DNA from: Formicarius rufipectus
Lineage: Eukaryota; Chordata; Aves; Passeriformes; Formicariidae
Direction of reading: 5' to 3'
Length of the DNA stretch: 64,000 nt
Assembly (NCBI GenBank): GCA_013399695.1
Contig: VXAU01000972.1
Location: forward strand, 4,053 to 68,052
Part shown: in pieces, positions 22,895 to 37,509 of the stretch
Position numbering within the stretch: position 1 is the stretch's first letter
Layout: every line of letters starts with the position of its first letter
Program-made: the position numbers and the translations under genes
Notes under the pieces: generated by a model
Database searches by the model: none
What the model saw: only the letters and a program-made list of their open reading frames with translations
What the model was told of the DNA's origin: nothing

Positions 22895-24875
22895 ACCTGC
22901 TCCCGGGGCTCCCACTGCACTGGCTGGAGCCCAGAGCAGCAGGGTCACTCCCAGGGTCACTCCCAGATGACCAGGTGAGGGGACGGTGGTTTTTCGCTGC
23001 CATAGTCACTCCGGGATCATCCCCATCTCTGGCCCTCGTGGGAATCACCACCTGCCCAAGCCCCTCACCCAGGACAGTGGCACTCGATGGTCCTCGGGGG
23101 TCCCTTCCAACTCAGAATACTCTGACCCCATGACCTTCACGGTGGTGGCACCAGTTGGAAGTGACCAAGGTGTGACCCTGTCCAGCTCCCCAGTGCAGCA
23201 CCCCGGGGTCACATTCTGCCCTGCTGGGTGCTGTGGGGTCGGGTCATGCTCAGCGTCCCTGGGTGCAGCAGCTGTATCAGGTTGACCCCCACCCCCTTCG
23301 AGGGACCAGGATCCTCTGTCCTTCAGGGAAGAGGCTTCCAGGGCAGCCCCAGGCATGGGGTGGCCGCTCCCGACCCTGCCGTGCTGACGTGGGTGGGAAT
23401 TTTGGCTCGTGCCGGTTCCCGCAAGTCCTTTCAGGAGGATACCTTGGGCTGGTGCCAGCTGGACTGGCTCCTGTCCGGCACGGGCTGGATGGGGCAGGGA
23501 TGTACCCACTCGCTTCCCAGCCCTGGGCAGGGTGACCCCTGGGCAGCGCTCAGCTGGGGTGTGGGGGGTGTCATTCTGCACCCCTGACCCCTGGCAGGGT
23601 CCCATCCCTGTCCTCCTGGAGGTTGTGGGGACAGGGATGGGGACAGGGAACCCCATTCCTGAACATTGCAGATCTTGGTGGGCACTGGGATGGGCCACAC
23701 ACTTGGTGAGGTACAGTTTGTGGGGTACAGCCCGGGGGGGGGACAAGCACAGCACCATCCCCTGGAGCTGCTCCAGCTGGGAAATGAACCCCCAGGAACT
23801 GCAGCCAACCCATGAGCACCAAGCAGAGCCAGGTGTTAACTCTGAAAACTAATGCCAACCTCCCTTCAGGACCTGGTAGCACTACGTGTTCTGTCCTCAG
23901 GTCTTGTGAAAGGACCTTGGCAGTGTGGACTGTTTGTGGGATTTGGGGAAGAAACAGTCCATCCCAGATTTGCCTGTGCTCTCCCAGTTGTTGGGGGAAG
24001 CCAGTGGCCATCGAGGGCCTCAGTGTGGTCCCTCTGGACTGAGATGGGCTCAAGCACCCACAGGGTCCCCCCGGATTGGATCTGCCCTCTCAGCACGTTG
24101 GTGCTTTCAGGAATTGTGACGGGGGGAGTTGAATCAGCGCCTGGTGGGGCACAAAGCCCCCATCAGCTTTCCAAGAAAGGAAGTGGTTTCGACCCGAAAC
24201 TCTGTGGGTGTTGGGGGGCGGAGGGTGGAGCTGGGGCAGCACAACCCTCCACATGGTCTTGAGCTGCCTAGCCCGGGGGATTGTCCTGGGCACTCAGCCT
24301 CGTGGCCACCCTTCCTCTTCACGTGGTCCAAACTGAGAATCCTTGGTCCCATCCCAGCCTCTGACAACACGTCAGATTCCAGGGGTGTCTCTGTGTCCCC
24401 AGTGCCAGCCCCAGCTGCTCCCCTTCCCTGCTCTCCCCCAGAGACCCCTGGAGCAGGGACAGGCTTGGGCAGCCCCACACTTGACCTTCAGCTGCCCTGG
24501 CTGCTGTCCCAGCATGGGCGTGTTGGGAGATTCCCAGATTTTCTCACAAAGAACTGACTTCACATGCTGACAGGATCCACCTGGGGTGGCTGCACATCCC
24601 CCATCCCCATCACCCACCACGGCTGGTTTGTGGGGCACAAGGGGTATCCAGCCTGGCCCTGTGCCTTTCCCAAGAGGGGACCCCATCCCTGAGCTGCAGG
24701 AGCTGCTCCCAATTCCCTCTGGGACAAAGCTCCAGCCCTTGGGATGGCCTGAGCCAGATCCAGCCCAACCTCCAGTCCCCAGCCCCAGGGAGAGAGCACA
24801 GACCCCAAACCAGCCCCATGCCCCCTCCCCATCCCAACAAACCCACTGCAGAGCCTTTCAGGATGGTGTTTTTCC
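22895..24875. other. Intergenic interval between CSF3 promoter and PSMD3 3' end
   Basis: No exon chain was found. It contains one short CR1 3' remnant (23083-23140) and otherwise GC-rich unique sequence. The two flanking genes point the same way (minus), so this region holds CSF3 upstream sequence and possible enhancers. Confidence 0.55.
23083..23140 (+). repeat. CR1 LINE 3' terminal remnant
   Basis: The stretch reads as the last part of CR1: ATGGTCCTCGGGGGTCCCTT, then CCAACTCAGAATACTCTGA. It is short and diverged. Confidence 0.6.
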
Positions 24876-24908
24876 ATCTTTTATTTTAAAAGTCGTAATT
24901 GAAGCTTA

Positions 24909-29238
<4,330 letters not shown>

Positions 29239-29499
29239 CTGGGGGGGAGTACACGGACACCACTCAGCACAGATCCCCTGCCAGGGGCACCCAGGGCTGG
29301 GCCCTCCCCGTCCTGCTGCCCTGGGGTCCCTCTGCCCACGGCCTCGGTGTCCCCTCGGTGACCTGACTGGTCCCTGCTCGGTGCAGGGGGCTGGGGAGAC
29401 CCTGCTAGAGACATCCCCCTACTCCCCCAGGGCTCCAGCCTCCCCCTGCACTCACCAAGGCAGGTGAGCAGCCCCCTGTCCCCCACAGCCCGTCCTCCC

Positions 29500-29738
29500 A
29501 GGAATGCCCACAAAACACTTCTCACTCTCCTTCACAGAGACTCCCAAATCCCCTTACACAAAGCGACCCCCTGCAAAAACACACCTCCACCCCCCTTTCC
29601 TCACAGTGACTCCCCTAAAAACAAAACTCCATCTCCTTCTCTTCACAGTGACCCCCCAAAAAAATACACCTCAATTTCTTTTTCCTCAGTGACCCCCTCC
29701 AAACACACATCCACCTCCCTTTCCTCACACTGACCACC
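29500..29738. repeat. Pyrimidine-rich tandem repeat bordering the gap
   Basis: Units of about 45 bases, based on CTCCCTTTCCTCACAGTGAC followed by CCCCCAAAAACACACCT, repeat about five times and run directly into the N block at 29739. The repeat probably explains why assembly stopped here. Confidence 0.8.
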
Positions 29739-30253
29739 NNNNNNNNNNNNNNNNNNNNNNNNNNNNNNNNNNNNNNNNNNNNNNNNNNNNNNNNNNNNNN
29801 NNNNNNNNNNNNNNNNNNNNNNNNNNNNNNNNNNNNNNNNNNNNNNNNNNNNNNNNNNNNNNNNNNNNNNNNNNNNNNNNNNNNNNNNNNNNNNNNNNNN
29901 NNNNNNNNNNNNNNNNNNNNNNNNNNNNNNNNNNNNNNNNNNNNNNNNNNNNNNNNNNNNNNNNNNNNNNNNNNNNNNNNNNNNNNNNNNNNNNNNNNNN
30001 NNNNNNNNNNNNNNNNNNNNNNNNNNNNNNNNNNNNNNNNNNNNNNNNNNNNNNNNNNNNNNNNNNNNNNNNNNNNNNNNNNNNNNNNNNNNNNNNNNNN
30101 NNNNNNNNNNNNNNNNNNNNNNNNNNNNNNNNNNNNNNNNNNNNNNNNNNNNNNNNNNNNNNNNNNNNNNNNNNNNNNNNNNNNNNNNNNNNNNNNNNNN
30201 NNNNNNNNNNNNNNNNNNNNNNNNNNNNNNNNNNNNNNNNNNNNNNNNNNNNN
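29739..30253. other. Assembly gap (515 N)
   Basis: Unresolved bases between a pyrimidine-rich repeat and a CpG-dense array. The PSMD3 first exon and promoter most likely lie here. Open frames that appear to cross the gap are artefacts of N translation. Confidence 0.95.
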
Positions 30254-30630
30254 GCCGAGCGCCGGCCCGCGATCGGCTCGGAGCGCCGAGCCCGCTCGGG
30301 CCTTTCCGCCGACTCTCGGCTTCTCTCGCCGAGCTCGCTCGGGCCTTTCCGCCAACGCTCGGCTACTCCCGACGACCTCTCTCGGCTGTTTCCGGACTCC
30401 TCTCTCGGTTGTTTCCGGACGCTCGCTCGGGTCTTTCCGCCCACGCTCGGCTCCTCCCGCCGCGCCCGTTCGGCTGTTTCCGGACGCCTCTCTCGGGTGT
30501 TTCCGGACGCCTCTCTCGTCTCCTCCCGCCGAACCCACTCGGCTGTTTCCGGAGGCCGCTCTCGGCTGTTCCCGCCGCTCGCGCTCGGCTGTTTCCGCCC
30601 TTTTTGGGGCGCGAGCGCGTCCTCGCTGAG
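30254..30630. repeat. CpG-dense degenerate array (CTCGGCTGTTTCCGG units)
   Basis: Units of about 23-24 bases alternate between 'CTCGGCTGTTTCCGGACGCC' and 'CTCGGGCCTTTCCGCC'. CpG is at nearly every possible position, so the tract has escaped methylation-driven decay. It sits at the expected PSMD3 promoter. It could be a promoter-embedded repeat or part of a repeat that has spread into the gap. Confidence 0.8.
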
Positions 30631-30639
30631 GGGTCATAA

Positions 30640-31130
30640 GGGACCGGGAGTGCTGTGAGGGGTCTCCTGAGAGGCTGGACCGGGAGTGCTGTGAGGGGTC
30701 CCCTGAGAGGCCGGACCGGGAGTGCTGTGAGGGGTCCCCTGAGAGGCCGGACCGGGAGTGCTGTGAGGGGTCCTCTGAGAGGCCGGACCGGGAGTGCTGT
30801 GAGGGGTCCCCTGAGAGGCTGGACTGGGAGTGCTGTGAGGGGTCCTCTGAGGAGCTGGACTGGGAGTGCTGTGAGGAGTCCCATGAGGGGCTGGACCGGG
30901 AGTGCTGTGAGGGGTCCCCTGAGGGGCTGGTTCCATGAGGGGCTGGACCGGGAGTGCTGTGAGGGGTCCCATGAGGGGCTGGTCCCATGAGGGGCTGGAC
31001 CGGGAGTGCTGTGAGCGGTCCCCTGAGGGGCTGGACTGGCACCAAGGGGCCCTTGAGCGATCCCGTGAGGGGTTCCATGAGGGGCCGGGACTGAAGGGCT
31101 CTGAGGGGTTTCCTGAGGGGTTAGGCTGTG
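30640..31130. repeat. 36-bp minisatellite upstream of PSMD3
   Basis: A 36-bp unit (GGAGTGCTGTGAGGGGTCCC then CTGAGAGGCCGGACCG) is repeated about ten times with point variants, then with shortened units toward 31130. Because 36 is divisible by three and the unit lacks stops in several frames, 12-residue repeat peptides appear in all minus frames and one plus frame. None resembles a known protein. Confidence 0.9.
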
Positions 31131-31489
31131 ACTGAGGGCCCCGTGAGGGGCTGAGGATGGGACCGGGGGTTCCGTGGGGGTCCTGCAGGGTCTGGACCGG
31201 GGCACGGTCCGGGGGATTCCGTGAGGGATCAGGGTGGGGTCGGGGGTCCACTCGTAGCTGCTGCAGGGCACAGCCCTGGTGCAAGGGGTGCCCCGGAGCC
31301 GTCAGTGCCTGTCCAGGTGGGCAGTGCAGCCCCTTGCTGAGGGCACACCCGACCCCCGACGGCCACCTCCCCTGCCCGAGGGCTAAGTGCCCTTATTTCT
31401 CACTCCCAAGGTTGTCGGATATTCCATGGGACCAAACACGGGAATTAAGAAGTTGCCTTCAAGAAAACCGGTTGCTTAGCAAGAAGCTC
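31131..31489. other. Interval between PSMD3-side array and GSDMA 3' end
   Basis: Ragged remnants of the 36-bp array (GTGAGGGG motifs) fade out by about 31240, followed by unique sequence. No exon was identified. Confidence 0.5.
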
Positions 31490-31495
31490 TTTATT
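31490..31495 (-). terminator. GSDMA: GSDMA poly(A) signal
   Basis: AATAAA on the GSDMA strand (inside TATAAATAAAGAGC), about 570 bases after the stop at 32066. It is the first clear AATAAA downstream of that stop. Confidence 0.55.
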
Positions 31496-32065
31496 TATAA
31501 AGCAATAGTGAAAGTAAGGGTAGTGTGTCTGAAGTGCTGCTCCCTGTAACAAGGGCCCATGGCAGTGCTGGAACCAGGGGTCAGTGAAACCTCTGGGATT
31601 CCCCCATCTCTATGACACTAGCAGCTCACAGAGCCCCCCAAGATCCACAGGGGGCACCAGGGTAAGTGGGTAGCTGCAGGTATTTCCTTTCGCTTTTGTT
31701 TCCTTTGCATTTCTTTCCCCTTTTCCTTTGCTTTTCCTTTCTGTTCCCTTTCCCATTCATTGATTGCAGAAGCAGCTGCAGCATTTTTAGGGAAGCAGGA
31801 TTACATGAGGCACTGCTGCCAGGCCTGTGATTATTTGGGTTGTGGATTTCCCCATTGTCCCTCAGCGTTCATGAGGGGACAGACAAGAAAAATTCCGCTT
31901 TTCATATCCAGCCTTTAGCATCTATAGGAGTCTTCCTGCCTTAAATCTGCATTTCCCAGCCAAAGCAGCCTTGAGCATTAACAAGGTTGGAATTGGGAGA
32001 GAGAAGTGGCTCGTGGGCAGAGATTTCCCGGATGGTTCCATGGGCAGAGGTTTCCCAGGTGCCAC

Positions 32066-35000
32066 CTACTTGGAGCCACTGAGGAGGTTGAGTACATAGA
32101 GGGCTACGTACAGGGCTGCCACGGCCTCGAAGGGCTTTTCCATGGGCACAGCTAATCCATCTTCCTGGAGCTTCACTCCACTCAGCTCCACCAGGCCCAT
32201 GGTTAATCCCTGTTCCTCCTGCCGTGGGAAGGAGAGCAGGCTGGCATCCACATTGAAAGGCATGCTCCCCTCCTCCAAATCATGTTCCAGCAGGTTTCCA
32301 ACCTTCACAGCAACAGCAAAAAGAGCAAAATTTTAATCCTCATATATATGGGAGGTGCCGAGTCAACAAGCTCTTGGACTTAGAAATGTCAGTGTCACAC
32401 AGGTGCTGAATAAACAACAGGTGGGAATTTTTACCCTGGAGGATTACCAGGCTGATGTGTTCTTTTTGCAGTGAATTAGTGATGTCCAGGAAATCAAAGC
32501 AAAGAATGTTTCTGGGTTGTTTTTTAAAAATTTGGAGCCAAAGAGACTGGAGGTTTCTCACCACCATTTCAAGAACAGTGGTGTCCAGTGTATCCAACTT
32601 AGCCCCTATCATCATCAAAATGGTTGTGGAAAATCTTGGTTCTTCATGTCTCAGGGTGATTTTCCCCAAAGGCAGTATTTGAATCCCTGCTAAATTGAAA
32701 GGAATTATTCCTTCCCCTCCTCCCATTGTTCCCAGAAGTTGTGACATCATTGTGAAAACGCTGCTTTAATCACTAGCATCCCCCCACCCCCCAAACGAGC
32801 CAAGTTTGATGAGTGTTCTCACCAGTTTCAGCTGTTGGGACACAATCTTCCTTTCCAAGGATTGCAGCAGCAGCAGCAGCTGACCCTCCAGTAGCTCTGC
32901 AGGATTAAACCAGGTTTGGATCAACTCCTGCCCCCACTAAGGTGGGATGGGAAGGCTGAGCAGGATGGCAAGGGCCACCATTTCTTGTAGGAAATGCCTG
33001 TTTGGTCAAGAGTTCTTTGGATGTTTTAATCCAAATAACTTGTGCTCTGAGAGTGTTGTGGCTGTTACTCACAGAATCATGGAATCTCCTTTGGAGGAAC
33101 TTCCAAGGATCATTCAGTCCAGCTCCTGGCCCTTGACAGGACACCCCAGTAATCCCACCTTTTCCCTGAGAGCATTGTCCAAATGCTGCTTGAGCTGTGG
33201 CAGCATCAGGGCTGTCCCCAGTACCTTGGGGAGCCTGTTCAGTGCCCACCACCCTCCGGGGGAAGGACTGTTCCCTGAGACCCAACCTATCCCTGCCCTG
33301 GCACAGCTCCAGCCCTTCCCGGGGTCCTGTCCCTGCTCACGGAGCAGAGATTGGAGTAACCCCACAGGAGGAAGTTGTGATTGCACTTGGAGGGGGTGTC
33401 ATGGGGAGTTGTCTATTCTCTTCTCCGTGGGATTCAGATGCAAATTCCACTTGGGGAGGAAGAGGAGCAGGAGGAGATGGCCAGACTGGGAGTCAGCCCT
33501 GCCTTGATTTCTCTACTAAAGACCCAAAGCCTCACCAGTCAAAGCATCAAGGGTGTAGGTTATTGCCTCTGCCAGCCGAAAACAGCGACTTCTTGGAGAC
33601 TTCTCTAAGGTGCTGAACAGGTCTTTTAAGTCTGAGCTTTCTGTTTTCAGTTCATAACCCACAATTCCATCAAGAACATTTTCCATCTGAGGGAACAAGG
33701 AAAAGAAATGTCAGGATTTGAGGGTAGAGGCTGCTGCTAGTGCAGAGCAGGTAGATGTGCTGATTGAGGGAATTTTGGATGGAGTGTGTGGCACAGGTGC
33801 CTTGTGAGGCAAGAGATACGATTGTGGATGTCTCTGTGTTTGTAAATGGTGTCAGTAAGAGACCCTTTACTTACCTTCTGGCTCAGCTCTTCAAAGAGGT
33901 TGCTGTCTCTCATGACAGCTGTGATGATGTTTAAGAGCATGACCAGCAGGCCAGAAGACAGCTCTGAGAAAATCGCACAGCGTAGTTCAACTTCCTTCAC
34001 CACTATTGGTAATTTTCCTTGTGGGAGACCTGAAAACCAGAAAGAGACCCAGTGTGTCACTTCTGAACTAGGAGTTCACTGGCAGCCCTGAACTGAGAGT
34101 TTCAAACACTGGCATGATTATTTTGGAAGCAAGATGGAATTTGGGCAGTTGTCATGTCTTGGGGAACAGGCAAACACATCTCTCTTGGTAGTTGGTTTTA
34201 CCCTGGTAGGTTCCATCTTACTCAAACCAGGTAAATGTTATGCAAGTGGAAGTGGAAAAATTCATTGCTTACTTTCAAAGTTACTTCTAGATGTTTCTTC
34301 TACAAAATATCTTGGATCTGCAATGGGGAAAAAAGGGACACTTAAGGTGCTTTATTCCACTCTTCTCACTAAAGGTCACCCACCCACCCTGTTTTCTCCC
34401 TGGCTCTTCTGAGTAGAAAGCAGAAGAGGACCAAACCAAACCCTGATGTCTGTGCCATTTATCACCACGAGCTCTGCAGCTCCCCATCTGTAGAGATAAG
34501 AGCTCCAGTGTCCCTCTTGCCCTTCCTTACTGACCCCTCCCCAAAGTGCATCTTCCCCAAGTGGTTTGTGTGCCTCCCACCACCTCCATCTCCTTGCAAG
34601 CAAGCTGAAGGCAGCTGTGTGATACTTGAGAAAATGTTCTTCCTCTTCTGCACCATTTCTTCAATGCAATAGAAGAATTCATTGCTTACCTTCAACGACA
34701 CATGTCCTACTTGTAAAATAGTCTGGATCTGCAACAGGAATAAAGGGGCATTTATAGTGCTTTATTCCACCCTTCCCACTGAAGGTCACCCACCCACCCT
34801 GTTTTCTCCCTGGCTCTTTTCTTCTGAGTAAAAAGCAGAAGCTGATCAAACCAAACCCTGATGTCTGTGCCATTTATCACCACGACCTCTGCAGCTCCCT
34901 GTCTCCAGTGTCCCTCTTGCCCTTCCTTACCGACCCCTCCCCAAAGTGCATCTTCCCCACTCAGCTCTTTGACCTTCCCCAAGTGCTTTGTGTGCCTCCC

Positions 35001-37082
35001 ACCACCTCCATCTCCTTGCAAGCAAGCTGAAGGCAGCTGTGTGATACTTGAGAAAATGTTCTTCCTCTTCTGCAATGTTTCCTGATAGCAGGAGTTGGTG
35101 ATTTCTGGAAGTTACTTACCCCATTTTCCATTGTCGATGCTCAGCTGGATGGCCCTGAAGGCCAGAGTGCAGCCCTTGGGTATGACTATGCCTTGTTTGT
35201 TGTCTCTGCTGCCCTGGTTGAAGAAAACAATGTGTTGGAGCACCTGGTGCAGGTGTTGGGGCAGGACTGACACCTGAGCCTGGAATAAAAACAAACCTTT
35301 GCCAACAATGTGGACTTAAACTTGGCAAGGATGCTCCCATATGCCTTGTTGGATTCCTTGTAGACAGTCTCCTCTGAGGTTTCCAGGGTTTCACAGACCA
35401 CATACAAATGGAAATCTGATTTCTGGAGCTGTTGGATGAAGGAGTGATCCATGTTGATTTGTCTAAAAGGAAAAAATGTGTGGGATATCTTTACCAGGTG
35501 TCCAATGAGTTGTGACAATAGTGCTCAGACCCAGGAGCCTGGTTCTGGTGTCCTGTCTCACATGAGTAAATATCACCTTGGCAGGGGTTTCTGGAAGAAG
35601 AAAGGCAGAAAACGGGCTGGAATTCCTGCTGTTGTCAGCAAACCACCTGGAAGCCAGGGTCAAGTTCTGGGTCACTGACTCCATAACAGACATAGAGGGA
35701 CTGGAGTGTACAGAGAGGAGAATGGAACTGGGGAAGGGTCTGGAGCACCAGGAGTGGCTGGGGGGGCTGAGCCAGGAGTAAAGGAGGCTCATGGGGAACC
35801 TTCTCTCTCTCCAACTCCCAGTGAGGAGCCAAGAAGGAGTCAGGATCTGCTCCTAGGGAAGAAGGGACAGGAGAAGAGGAGATGGCCTCCAGCTGTGCCA
35901 GGAGAAGTGCAGATTGGATTTTAGGAAGAATTTTGTCACAGAAGGGATGGTCAGGCATTGGAAGGGACTGCCCAGAGAAGTGGTGGAGTCACCATCCCTG
36001 GAAGTGTCCAAGGAACAGTTGGATGTGGCACTCAGTGCTCTGGGATGAGTGACAGGGTGTGGATCAGGCACAGGGTGGACTCAATGATTTTGGAGGTCTT
36101 TTTTCAGTCTAAATGACTCTGCATTCACCTTCTGTGTCTGAGAGGAGTGGGGCAGCCAGGCTGTGCCTGGCTGGTGGCACAGAGGGCCTGTGTAAGGCCT
36201 CTCTTTCCTGTCCTCCAGGAGTATCCCTAGTTAATCATAGAATCATCATGGAATAAGGGAATCCTTTGGGTTGGGTGGCACCTTAAAAGCCCCTTATTAT
36301 CACCCCTCTGCAATGGGCAGGGACACCTGGTACCAGCCCAGGTTGTATCAGGCCCTGTCTCACCTGGCTTACTTAGGGGGACTTGGTGCCCTAAGGTCTT
36401 AATCTTGGTTTTTGGCTGTTGAAAACTCATTGCGTGACCTGGCATGGGCTGGACAGGGATGACAGGATTGTGTGTGCCCCCTTTTATCCTCTTACCTCTC
36501 TTCACTCAGTGCTGCAAGCAACTCCATAGGTATGACCTTCTTCTGTGGCTTGATAGAAAACTCCTTGGACAAGGAAGCACCTCCTTTCACCCCTGCACTT
36601 ACAGGGTCAACAGAAATATCGAGAGCAGTTTCAACGTGGCCAGCGGTGACTTTTGTGAGAGTGAATTGGCTGGAATCTTGACCATCTCCCGTGGGAAGGA
36701 GGGACTCTGAAATGATTTCATGCATTTGCCTAAGCAGGATTGCCCAGACTCAGCACTGTAAGTATTTCACACACAGGAAAGTTGGAATGTGAGGGAATTG
36801 AGAGCCACAAATGACCTGAAAACATTATGTATGGAATTTGAGAACTTCAGGTTGAAGAATTTGGGCTTTACCTGTTTTTTTCCCAGGCAGCAGCACATCA
36901 TTCAGGCTGAACCCTGTCTGCTTGTAGTAGGGCTCTGGGTGCCATATGCTTGGCTTCTTTTTTCTTTTTTTCAGAAGACAGAAGGGTCTGAAGTGCTCAT
37001 GGTCTGCAATGTTCTCGACAGGGACCAACTCTTTCCTTGGATCCATTTGTTTTATGATGAATTTGGTGACGCTGGCAAACAT
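32066..37082 (-). CDS. GSDMA: Gasdermin A
   Basis: Pore-forming executor of pyroptosis: proteolytic cutting of the linker frees the N-terminal domain, which oligomerises in membranes. Exons on the minus strand: 37082-36872, 36706-36496, 35462-35297, 35213-35120, 34728-34690, 34317-34273, 34029-33875, 33686-33536, 32896-32823, 32302-32066; they close in frame to 460 residues (human 445). Residues 1-227 are the N-terminal domain (starts [21 protein letters not shown] motif), 228-255 the linker, and 256-460 the autoinhibitory domain ending [11 protein letters not shown]. Exon ends follow human GSDMA, including the ..LTELLEGQ.. and ..SQQLKLVGNL.. junctions. The linker is encoded by two paralogous exons from a local duplication. 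The 83-base intron 35214-35296 is unusually short. The start ATG lies one base inside its exon, after the acceptor CACTGCAG. Order next to PSMD3 matches mammals. Confidence 0.93.
33067..33355 (-). repeat. CR1 LINE fragment in GSDMA intron
   Basis: Antisense CR1 text on plus: 'CACAGAATCATGGAATC', 'TTCAGTCCAGCTCCTGGCCC', 'GACAGGACACCCCAGTAATC', 'AATGCTGCTTGAGCTGTGGC', 'CCTTGGGGAGCCTGTTCAGT'. The wording differs from the commoner avian CR1 tail, so it is another subfamily. It lies in the intron between the exons ending at 33536 and starting at 32896. Confidence 0.85.
34259..35075. repeat. GSDMA: Tandem duplication of ~415 bp carrying the GSDMA linker exon
   Basis: Units 34259-34675 and 34676-35075 are direct copies. 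Both begin TTCATTGCTTAC, share GGTCACCCACCCACCCTGTT, ATGTCTGTGCCATTTATCAC, CCTCCCACCACCTCCATCTC and GAGAAAATGTTCTTCCTCTT, and differ by small indels (for example about 22 extra bases near 34960 in the second). Each carries one small exon with acceptor and donor: 34317-34273 (45 nt) and 34728-34690 (39 nt). Intron sequence is more alike between copies than exon sequence. Confidence 0.92.
35700..36125 (+). repeat. CR1 LINE fragment, antisense in GSDMA intron
   Basis: CR1 3' end in sense on plus: 'GGGTCTGGAGCACCAGGAGT', 'AGATGGCCTCCAGCTGTGCC', 'TTTTAGGAAGAATTTTGTCA', 'GGCATTGGAAGGGACTGCCC', 'GTCACCATCCCTGGAAGTGT', ending near 'GGTCTTTTTTCAGTC'. About 425 bases. Confidence 0.9.
36234..36365 (-). 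repeat. CR1 LINE 3' remnant in GSDMA intron
   Basis: Antisense tail on plus: 'ATAGAATCATCATGGAATAA', 'TTTGGGTTGGGTGGCACCTT', 'GGGCAGGGACACCTGGTACC'. It lies tail-to-tail with the CR1 at 35700-36125. Confidence 0.8.
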
Positions 37083-37496
37083 TCTGCAGTGTGTGGATGA
37101 AGTTTTGATGCAAAGCCAAGTGGATTTGTGCCTTGGGAAACAGGCTGTGCTGCTTTCAAAGTAAACTGACAGGAGAAAAGCACCCACCTCAGAAGGGATT
37201 ACAAGTCAGAGTTAAATCTTACTAAAACATTACAACAAATACAATCATACAAAGAAAAATTGGTTTTAACCCACAAAACCCAGCTGTATAACCCAGCAAC
37301 CTGGGGCACACACAGAATACTGTTCTTTTGCCCCTGTGCTGAGCCCCACGTGGGCCCCCTGAGTGCAAAGTAAAAGGAAAAAAAACCTGTTGGTGAGGAT
37401 GATGGTCAGTCTGATCAGGAGTGGCAGTTGCAGTCCTGTTGAGGTTCTGGTCCCCCTCTGGATCCCACAAGTACCAGAAGTCCCTAAACTCCGAGA

Positions 37497-37503
37497 TTAT
37501 ATA
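37497..37503 (-). promoter_or_regulatory. GSDMA: Candidate TATA box for GSDMA
   Basis: TATATAA on the GSDMA strand, about 415 bases upstream of the coding exon acceptor. A non-coding first exon could run from about 37470 to a donor near 37388, but that donor (CAACAGGTTTTT) is weak. Only suggestive. Confidence 0.3.
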
Positions 37504-37509
37504 TGCTGA

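Noticed and set aside
29615..31078. Very long minus-strand frame (487 codons) crossing the N gap
   Set aside because: More than a third is N, and the rest is repeat array with no recognised protein; splice and family evidence are absent.
35280..35296. A 17-base GT..AG interval (GTTTGTTTTTATTCCAG) that looked like a mini-intron in GSDMA
   Set aside because: Too short for spliceosomal removal. A better acceptor (TTCTTCAACCAG) at 35217-35214 gives an 83-base intron, keeps phase and starts the next exon at GSRDNKQ.., matching the human exon boundary.
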